Origin: Cyclobacteriaceae bacterium
GTDB taxonomy: Bacteria > Bacteroidota > Bacteroidia > Cytophagales > Cyclobacteriaceae
Length of the DNA: 6,246 bases
Assembly: GCA_009885605.1 (NCBI GenBank)
Contig: VFKK01000292.1
Coordinates: forward strand, 1-6,246
Direction of reading: 5' to 3'
Made by a program: the position numbers and the translations under genes. Below, one piece after another: positions 1 through 4,990 of this stretch; position 1 is the first letter of the stretch; each line of letters begins with the position of its first letter. The notes beneath the pieces were generated by a model. That model searched no databases. It had not been told where the DNA came from and saw only the letters and a program-made list of their open reading frames with translations.

Positions 1-39
1 CTAGTGAAAAGTCCATTTTACAATTCAATGTTTCAATTT

Positions 40-63
40 AGAATTTATCTAAATAGAAATTCT
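40..63. repeat. AT-rich inverted repeat upstream of the first gene
   Basis: The arms AGAATTT (40-46) and AAATTCT (57-63) are perfect 7-base inverted copies separated by a 10-base AT-rich spacer. It lies about 100 bases before the first start codon. It is not followed by a long T run, so it does not look like a strong terminator. It could be an operator, the remnant of a terminator for a gene to the left, or chance in AT-rich DNA. Function is not established. Confidence 0.3.
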
Positions 64-92
64 TTGACAGTTTGCAAATATCGGACATTTTG
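64..92 (+). promoter_or_regulatory. Weak candidate Bacteroidota-type promoter
   Basis: A TTG at 64-66 (within TTTGACA) is followed after 18 bases by ACATTTTG (85-92). The known Bacteroidota consensus is a -33 TTG and a -7 TAnnTTTG. The TTTG half of the -7 element matches, but the leading TA does not. The position, about 70 bases before the first gene, is plausible. Sequences like this occur often by chance in AT-rich DNA, so this is a suggestion only. Confidence 0.2.
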
Positions 93-159
93 ATTTTAAC
101 TTCAATTAATATTAACTTATACGTTATTGATTGTTTCTATTTCCACCTGATTGTTTTTT

Positions 160-843
160 ATGAGGAGCAAACTTTTTTATTGGCTAAAGACCTACCTCGG
201 TTTTTCGAGAAAGGAATCGCACGGTTTTTTGTTGTTGCTTCCTTTTTTGGGATTATTAATCATTGTACCAACTTTCATCAAGCAGTACAAAGCGGCTAAT
301 TCGCAGGATTTTCATAAGCAATTTCTAAGCAAAATTGATAGCATGGAAAAAGCCGGTATGGTCATGGTGAAATCACCCGGACCACTTTTTAATCCGCAGG
401 ACACGGTTAAAAAATCAGCAGTTGATAAGCAACTTGAAAATATTCAAAGAGTTCCGTTTTCTGAAGCTGATTCAATCATCCTTCAGATTGTGCCCGGAAT
501 AGGACCTGGAACTGCCGGAAGAATCATCAAATACCGTGAGAATTTAGGGGGCTTTCATAGCACCAGCCAACTAATTGAGGTATATGGTATGAAACCTGAA
601 ACGATTGATTTGCTATGGAATTTTTTTGAGTTCACTCCCGCTATATTCAGGAAGATCAATTTGAATCAAGGCACAATAGAGGAGATTTCTTCTCATCCCT
701 ACATTACGTATGGTGAGGCAAAAGTAATTGTTGCTTTCCGCAATCAGCACGGGTTCTATCATTCCTTGGACGATTTGATGAAAATCAGAATCTTTAAAGA
801 AGAATGGATAAGGAAACTTGCGCCCTATTTGGATTTGGGTTAA
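160..843 (+). CDS. Membrane-anchored helix-hairpin-helix (ComEA-like) protein
   Basis: This is a 227-residue protein with a short basic N-terminus (GFSRKES, about residues 14-20), one hydrophobic segment at about 22-41, and then a soluble part with two helix-hairpin-helix (HhH) units. The first has the classic hairpin PGIGPGTAGRI at about 112-122, followed by KYRENLGGF. The second has HPYITYGEAKVI at about 179-190, then FRNQHGF and a final PYLDLG. HhH units of this type bind DNA non-specifically in ComEA, but related single-TM Bacteroidota proteins have no firmly known role. It is shorter than the roughly 300-residue relatives I recall, and the region between the TM segment and the first hairpin (about 45-105) has no recognisable extra HhH unit. 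The ATG at 160 is chosen over an in-frame TTG at 151 because it opens directly on the conserved basic N-terminus. No Shine-Dalgarno sequence is visible. DNA binding is an inference from the fold. Confidence 0.85.
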   Translation: MRSKLFYWLKTYLGFSRKESHGFLLLLPFLGLLIIVPTFIKQYKAANSQDFHKQFLSKIDSMEKAGMVMVKSPGPLFNPQDTVKKSAVDKQLENIQRVPFSEADSIILQIVPGIGPGTAGRIIKYRENLGGFHSTSQLIEVYGMKPETIDLLWNFFEFTPAIFRKINLNQGTIEEISSHPYITYGEAKVIVAFRNQHGFYHSLDDLMKIRIFKEEWIRKLAPYLDLG

Positions 844-904
844 AAAGCAATCGTTTTCCCTGAGGTTTGACTTTTTTTTTGATCATTATTACCCATCTTT
901 GAAT

Positions 905-1378
905 ATGAATTCCGATCAGGGACAGATTCAATTGCCATCGCTTAATCTTCCGCATATCGAACCAATTCTTCAAGAGAAAGATGGCAAAATGATGATTTTT
1001 GATGCCCTGCGGAAAAAACATCTGTTGCTTACTCCCGAAGAATGGGTTAGACAGCATTGGATCTCTTTTCTGGTTAAAAACCTAAATTTCCCAAAAGGAC
1101 TTCTTGCTTTGGAAAAGGGATTAATTTACAACCAATTACAAAAAAGGACAGATTTGGTCGTTTGGGACAAAGATGGGAATCCGTATTTACTGATCGAATG
1201 TAAAGCCCCTCCAATCAAGCTAACTCAAAAAACATTGGAGCAAGCATGTTTATACCAGAAAAAGCTTCAAACAAAGTTTTTAATCCTTACAAACGGCATC
1301 CAACATATTTGTTTGGGTTGGGATGAAAAAAATAGGACCTTTGCGCAACAAAAAGATTTCCCGCTTCCACCTAAATAA
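905..1378 (+). CDS. Orphan HsdR N-terminal-like PD-(D/E)XK domain protein
   Basis: This is a 157-residue soluble protein matching the type I restriction R-subunit N-terminal family (HsdR_N_2) found as a stand-alone protein in many Bacteroidota. The nuclease-like core is visible: TPEEWVRQ (about 43-50), then RTDLVVWD (81-88) with Asp83, then LLIECKAP (95-102) with the Glu98-x-Lys100 pair, and a QACLY motif (113-117) of the QxxxY kind seen in this fold. These would be the metal-binding and catalytic residues. No helicase or methylase domain and no hsdM or hsdS gene is nearby, so a classical restriction system is not supported. The frame is open back to a TTG at 818 inside the previous gene. The ATG at 905 is preferred because the conserved part begins shortly after it and the upstream stretch is low-complexity. 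It begins 61 bases after the HhH gene. The cellular role is unknown. Confidence 0.85.
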   Translation: MNSDQGQIQLPSLNLPHIEPILQEKDGKMMIFDALRKKHLLLTPEEWVRQHWISFLVKNLNFPKGLLALEKGLIYNQLQKRTDLVVWDKDGNPYLLIECKAPPIKLTQKTLEQACLYQKKLQTKFLILTNGIQHICLGWDEKNRTFAQQKDFPLPPK

Positions 1379-1391
1379 TCTGTTTGTTTTT

Positions 1392-1405
1392 ATGATATCT
1401 GTCAG
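1392..1405. promoter_or_regulatory. Possible Crp/Fnr-type operator before the regulator gene
   Basis: The sequence ATGAT-ATCT-GTCAG has the TGA-N6-TCA geometry of the Fnr/Crp family operator (Fnr consensus TTGAT-N4-ATCAA), with the inner core matched in both half-sites but the flanking bases not. It is centred 49-50 bases upstream of the start codon of the Crp/Fnr-family gene, where autoregulation would be natural. The remaining gap (1379-1447) shows no clear -33/-7 promoter. The match is weak and could be chance. Confidence 0.25.
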
Positions 1406-1447
1406 TCTTTTTTTAACTTAATAATTGTAAAGTATACCTAGCCAATC

Positions 1448-2164
1448 ATGTCTACGAATCATTCACCGAATACACCATGTGAACTCTGTGCAAGTAGAAA
1501 ATATTCCCTACTTTCAGATTTATCAGAAGCGCAGGTTTGCACAATTTCAGATCACAAAAACCTGATCTCTCACAGAAAAGGTCAGATATTATACTATGAG
1601 GGAACAAAACCTCTCGGTATTTTTTGCATTAACGGCGGGGTAGTTAAAGTGTATAAGACAGCCTCTAATGGAAAAGAGCAAATCCTTCATCTGGCACAAA
1701 AAGGAGATTTCCTTGGCTATTCGGCCTTGTTGGGTGAGGAGAATTACACCAACTCTGCTATGATCATTGAGGATGCAAAAATTTGCTTTATCCCCAAAGA
1801 ATCGTTTTTAAACACTCTTTTCAGTAATACGCCTTTCTTTAAAAGAATCACAAAAGCACTCAGTCATGAAATCGGTGTCATGGAGGAAAAGCTGACAGAT
1901 GCTACGCAAAAGAGTATTCGCGAGCGTCTTGCATATGTATTGATTCAACTTGCAAATTGTTATGGCATTGAAGGGGGAGAAAGTCAACGAATAGATTTAA
2001 TTCTTAGCAGAGAAGAAATCGCAGGAATGGTGGGGACCGCTACAGAATCTGTGATTCGATTACTTTCAGAATTCAAAAAAGACAATTTAATTGACTTGGA
2101 TGGCAAGCGGATCATCGTGAAGGACAAGCGTGGATTGGCACGATTATCTGATTTCTACGCCTGA
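1448..2164 (+). CDS. Crp/Fnr-family transcriptional regulator, Fnr-like
   Basis: This 238-residue cytoplasmic regulator has the standard architecture: an N-terminal cyclic-nucleotide-binding-like beta-barrel (about 35-125), a long dimer helix (about 128-170), and a C-terminal winged helix-turn-helix. The HTH runs from about 187 (LSREEIAGMVG) to 208. Its recognition helix TESVIRLL keeps the Glu200 and Arg204 that contact the TGA operator half in Crp and Fnr. An N-terminal CELC motif (Cys11, Cys14) and Cys113 (KICFIP, aligning with the E. coli Fnr MVCEIP segment holding Cys122) suggest a 4Fe-4S oxygen or redox sensor. The position expected for the third N-terminal ligand is serine, and Cys31 is the only other nearby candidate. 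The nucleotide-binding Arg/Ser signature of Crp is not evident. It stands first in a same-strand run, with the rhodanese 36 bases downstream, and is the likely regulator of the redox genes that follow. Family assignment is firm, while oxygen sensing is an inference. Confidence 0.93.
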   Translation: MSTNHSPNTPCELCASRKYSLLSDLSEAQVCTISDHKNLISHRKGQILYYEGTKPLGIFCINGGVVKVYKTASNGKEQILHLAQKGDFLGYSALLGEENYTNSAMIIEDAKICFIPKESFLNTLFSNTPFFKRITKALSHEIGVMEEKLTDATQKSIRERLAYVLIQLANCYGIEGGESQRIDLILSREEIAGMVGTATESVIRLLSEFKKDNLIDLDGKRIIVKDKRGLARLSDFYA

Positions 2165-2168
2165 TTCG

Positions 2169-2192
2169 AACCTGAATCCTTCCTTTTAGGTT
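2169..2192 (+). other. Stem-loop between regulator and rhodanese genes
   Basis: AACCTGAA (2169-2176) and TTTAGGTT (2185-2192) can pair over 8 base pairs, including one G-U pair, closing an 8-base pyrimidine loop. It fills most of the 36-base gap and ends 8 bases before the rhodanese ATG. No T run follows, so an intrinsic terminator is unlikely. It may affect mRNA processing or translation of the downstream gene. The stem is AU-rich and only moderately stable. Confidence 0.4.
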
Positions 2193-2200
2193 AAACAGTC

Positions 2201-2719
2201 ATGGAAAAAAAAGAAAAAATTAAATTTTTACTTGCCTTTCTGGCCTTTTTACTTATTTCACCCGCTTTATTTTTTGGGGAAGTTCAGGCACAATCGGTTG
2301 CCTATAAAACTCTTTTAAAAGGGCTTTATGACGAAGAATTCCCGACGGTTCAGCCAGCTCAAATCTACAATCTGAAGAACTATCAAGTTTTGGACACGCG
2401 AGAAAAAGAAGAATTTGAAGTGAGTCATTTGGAAGACGCCAAGTGGGTTGGCTATGATACCTTCAGCCTGCAAGAAGTGGAAGACCTTGATAAAAACCAA
2501 CCTGTTTTAGTGTATTGTACTGTCGGGGCCAGATCTCAGGATATCGGCAAAAAACTACGGGAAGCAGGTTTTAAACAGGTATATAATTTGTATGGAGGAA
2601 TAATTCATTGGTCAAATGAAAGCAAGCCTTTGTTCAAGGATTCCATGTCGACTAGGCAGGTTCATACCTACAGTCGTACTTGGGGAGTTTGGCTTACTTC
2701 CGGGGAGAAAGTTTATTGA
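2201..2719 (+). CDS. Exported rhodanese-like protein
   Basis: This 172-residue protein opens with a basic MEKKEKIK, a hydrophobic core at about 9-26, and a probable signal peptidase site after VQA (residue 30), so it is predicted periplasmic. A single rhodanese domain spans about 48-141: VLDTRE (63-68), then the active-site loop CTVGARS with catalytic Cys106 and Arg111 (the C-x4-R loop), then GFKQVYNLYGGIIHW (123-137). The intact cysteine indicates a sulfur-carrying (persulfide) protein. It may act as a sulfurtransferase, but the donor and acceptor are unknown. A tail of about 30 residues after the domain contains HTYSRTWGVWL, which looks conserved rather than random. Two stops in tandem (TGA TAA) end the frame. 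It lies 36 bases after the Fnr-like gene and 94 bases before the DUF547 lipoprotein gene, and is probably co-transcribed with the regulator. Confidence 0.92.
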   Translation: MEKKEKIKFLLAFLAFLLISPALFFGEVQAQSVAYKTLLKGLYDEEFPTVQPAQIYNLKNYQVLDTREKEEFEVSHLEDAKWVGYDTFSLQEVEDLDKNQPVLVYCTVGARSQDIGKKLREAGFKQVYNLYGGIIHWSNESKPLFKDSMSTRQVHTYSRTWGVWLTSGEKVY

Positions 2720-2770
2720 TAAATACTCAAATTAGTCTCCCAGCCGACATTATCCCGACTCTCAACATCT

Positions 2771-2778
2771 TATTTTTG
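2771..2778 (+). promoter_or_regulatory. Candidate -7 promoter element before the DUF547 gene
   Basis: TATTTTTG is an exact match to the Bacteroidota -7 consensus TAnnTTTG. It lies 35 bases before the ATG at 2814, giving a leader of roughly 25-30 bases. No TTG is seen at the expected -33 spacing, which weakens the call. It would allow the DUF547, oxidoreductase and Fe-S genes to be transcribed separately from the regulator and rhodanese. Confidence 0.3.
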
Positions 2779-2813
2779 AATTGGTACGTACATCTTACCA
2801 AACCCCATGTCCT

Positions 2814-3578
2814 ATGAAGCCCTTAAGGTTAGTTCTGTTTACATTTTTACTATTCACAATTTTCTCCTGCCATAATTCCGTACCCGGAATGGCCGGAACC
2901 ACACCTCCCAGTCATCAAATTTGGGATCAACTGCTGAAGGCAAATGTAAGCCCTTCGGGAATAGTGAATTACAAAGGGTTTATTAAGGAAAAAGCTAAAC
3001 TTGAGCAATACGTTAAACTCATAAGTGAAAATGCTCCGGATCGAAAAACCTGGTCCAAACAAGAACAACTTGCTTATTGGATTAATGCATACAATGCGTT
3101 TACTGTCAAATTGATCGTGGATAATTATCCGGTGAAGAGTATAAAGGATTTGGGCCCTGAGCTTAAAATCCCATTGATAAAGGATGTTTGGCATTATAAA
3201 TTCTTCAAAATAGGAGGAGTGGAATCCAGTCTGGACGAGATCGAGCATTCTATCCTTCGAAAGGAATTTGTTGAGCCGAGGATACATTTTGCCATTAATT
3301 GTGCTTCCGTTTCCTGCCCCCCTTTGCTGAATGAGGCTTTTATGGCTTCGAAACTCGAAGCTCAACTTGACAAAGTCGCAAGAGGATTCATCAATGATTC
3401 TTCAAGAAATAAGATGACTGCGGAATCTGCCCAGATTTCATCACTTTTTTCCTGGTTCAAGGCTGATTTTACGAAGAAGGGCAGCCTGATCGATTTTCTT
3501 AATCTTTACAGTAGGGTGAAAATCAAATCGACCGCTAAGATTTCTCATCTCGATTATAACTGGAATCTAAACGAATAG
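2814..3578 (+). CDS. DUF547 domain lipoprotein
   Basis: This 254-residue protein belongs to the DUF547 family. It starts with MKPLRL, a hydrophobic stretch and a lipobox-like IFSC, so Cys19 is the probable lipidated residue after signal peptidase II cleavage. The domain covers about 35-253 and shows its hallmark segments: AYWINAYNAFTVKLI (87-101), an SSLDEIEH region (138-145), the cysteine-containing block FAINCASVSCPPL (159-171), and a C-terminal LDYNWNLN. The two cysteines and neighbouring residues in the NCASxSCP block are the obvious candidates for a functional site, but the biochemical activity of DUF547 is not established to my knowledge. The frame is open upstream to a TTG at 2781. The ATG at 2814 is chosen because it yields a clean lipoprotein signal. 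It sits 56 bases before the oxidoreductase gene and is probably in the same transcript. An envelope location is inferred from the signal. Confidence 0.9.
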   Translation: MKPLRLVLFTFLLFTIFSCHNSVPGMAGTTPPSHQIWDQLLKANVSPSGIVNYKGFIKEKAKLEQYVKLISENAPDRKTWSKQEQLAYWINAYNAFTVKLIVDNYPVKSIKDLGPELKIPLIKDVWHYKFFKIGGVESSLDEIEHSILRKEFVEPRIHFAINCASVSCPPLLNEAFMASKLEAQLDKVARGFINDSSRNKMTAESAQISSLFSWFKADFTKKGSLIDFLNLYSRVKIKSTAKISHLDYNWNLNE

Positions 3579-3634
3579 CCTGAATTAGACCAGAGAATTG
3601 GTAAATTCCGTTTTCCAACTAATCCACCTTTTCA

Positions 3635-4990
3635 ATGAGCTCCAATCGTCATGTGGTAATAATCGGGAACGGAATCGCAGGAATCACATGCGCCAGACAT
3701 CTCCGTAAACTTGATGAGCAAGTTCGAATCACTGTAATCTCAGGTGAATCGAAATATTTTTTTTCCCGCACAGCTCTCATGTATGTTTATATGGGGCATA
3801 TGAAGTTTGACCATATCCAACCCTATGAGAATTGGTTTTGGGAGAAAAACCGAATCGAACTCAAAGAGTGTTGGGTTGAAAAAGTTGATTTTCAAAGCAA
3901 AAATCTCGTATTCAAAACAGGCGAAATACTTGCCTACGATGAGCTGGTGATCGCTTCTGGTTCCAAACCGAATAAGTTTGGTTGGCCTGGTCAGGATCTT
4001 AAAGGTGTGCAGGGCTTGTATTCCAAGCAAGACCTCGAACTCATGGAAGAATCGATTAAATCAGGCGTGGAGCGAGCTGTGATTGTCGGCGGAGGATTGA
4101 TCGGAATTGAGATGGCGGAGATGCTGGCTTACAAAAAGATCCCTGTTACTTTTTTGGTCAGAGAAGTTGGTTTCTGGGATAATGTCTTGCCCAAAGAAGA
4201 ATCTTTATTGGTGGGAAGGCATATCCGAGAACACCATATTGACCTTCGATTAGAATCAGAACTGCAGGAAATCATCGGTGATTCCGAAAGCAGAGTGAAA
4301 GCAGTTCGGACAAAATCAGGCGAGGAGATTAAATGTCAATTTGTTGGATTAACTGCAGGAGTGACGCCCAACATAGATTTTTTGAGCAAAACTGAATTGG
4401 AAGTGAATCGAGGTGTAAGGGTTGATTTAAGTTTCCAGACAAATATCCCCAATGTCTACGCGATTGGAGATTGTGCCGAATTTTACCAGGCACCTGCTGT
4501 GGACCGCAGACCTATTGAGCAAGTGTGGTACACCGGTCGAATGCATGGAGAAACCTTGGCAAATAATCTTGCCGGGAAAAACTTTACATACCAACCCGGT
4601 ATTTGGTTTAACTCAGCCAAATTCCTGGACATCGAATATCAGACTTACGGCACGTTACCTCCCACTTGGGATTCGGGAAAGATCCAGTCATTTTATTGGG
4701 AGCATTCCGGTGGAAAAGTAGCATTCCGGATACTGATGGATAATTCGGGGATAATTTTGGGAATCAACAACTTTGGATTTCGGCTCAGGCATGAGTTTTT
4801 TGATAAGGTTATCGGAGAGAAATGGGAAGCGTCCAAAGTGATAGCCAATCTTGAAAAGGCCAATTTTGACCCTGAGTTTTTCGCTCCTTATTACATTGAG
4901 ATTCAGAAGGCTTTTAAAAGCCAATTTGGAGGTGATTTTACCATTTCCAAAAAATCATTCATTCAAAAACTATTCGGGGCAAGGGTATGA
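3635..4990 (+). CDS. FAD/NAD(P)-dependent oxidoreductase
   Basis: This 451-residue cytoplasmic flavoprotein is of the pyridine-nucleotide-disulfide reductase superfamily, in the nitrite-reductase/rubredoxin-reductase-like branch. The FAD-binding Rossmann motif GNGIAG is at 11-16. IASGSKPN (106-113) is the usual ATG-type motif. The second dinucleotide motif VGGGLIGIEMAE (151-162) binds NAD(P)H. TAGVTPN (240-246) and VYAIGDCAEF (274-283) complete the FAD site. No CxxC redox disulfide follows the first motif, so it is not a classical disulfide reductase. After the second nucleotide-binding strand (VTFLVRE, 171-177) an Arg stands where NAD-specific enzymes often have an acidic residue, so cofactor preference is open. 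The C-terminal third (about 315-451) is longer than a minimal reductase and ends in basic SKKSFIQKLFGARV. The stop overlaps the start of the next gene (ATGA), implying that the two products work together, with this protein as likely electron donor to the membrane Fe-S protein. Confidence 0.92.
   Translation: MSSNRHVVIIGNGIAGITCARHLRKLDEQVRITVISGESKYFFSRTALMYVYMGHMKFDHIQPYENWFWEKNRIELKECWVEKVDFQSKNLVFKTGEILAYDELVIASGSKPNKFGWPGQDLKGVQGLYSKQDLELMEESIKSGVERAVIVGGGLIGIEMAEMLAYKKIPVTFLVREVGFWDNVLPKEESLLVGRHIREHHIDLRLESELQEIIGDSESRVKAVRTKSGEEIKCQFVGLTAGVTPNIDFLSKTELEVNRGVRVDLSFQTNIPNVYAIGDCAEFYQAPAVDRRPIEQVWYTGRMHGETLANNLAGKNFTYQPGIWFNSAKFLDIEYQTYGTLPPTWDSGKIQSFYWEHSGGKVAFRILMDNSGIILGINNFGFRLRHEFFDKVIGEKWEASKVIANLEKANFDPEFFAPYYIEIQKAFKSQFGGDFTISKKSFIQKLFGARV

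Noticed and set aside
90..105. TTGA-N8-TCAA as an Fnr-type box
   Set aside because: The half-sites are separated by 8 rather than 6 bases and the region is very AT-rich, so chance is likely.
871..880. Run of nine T after the HhH gene as an intrinsic terminator
   Set aside because: No GC-rich hairpin precedes the T run.
866..901. TTTG plus CATCTTTG resembling a -33/-7 promoter before the HsdR-N-like gene
   Set aside because: The -7 element would end only 3 bases before the ATG, putting the transcription start inside the coding region, and the spacing is slightly too long.
818..904. Upstream extension of the HsdR-N-like gene to a TTG overlapping the HhH gene
   Set aside because: The added 29 residues are aromatic and low-complexity, and the family's conserved part starts soon after the ATG at 905.
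905..1378. A restriction-modification or other defence island
   Set aside because: Only an isolated HsdR-N-like domain is present; no methylase, specificity, helicase, toxin or mobile gene accompanies it.
2850..3365. Long minus-strand open frame opposite the DUF547 gene
   Set aside because: It is a shadow of a well-supported gene and its translation shows no recognisable domain.
3595..3608. GAATT-GGTA-AATTC palindrome between the DUF547 and oxidoreductase genes
   Set aside because: A 5-bp AT-rich stem without a T run is too weak for a terminator and common by chance.
4452..4721. Plus-strand open frame inside the oxidoreductase gene
   Set aside because: It lies wholly within a convincing flavoprotein frame and resembles no known protein.
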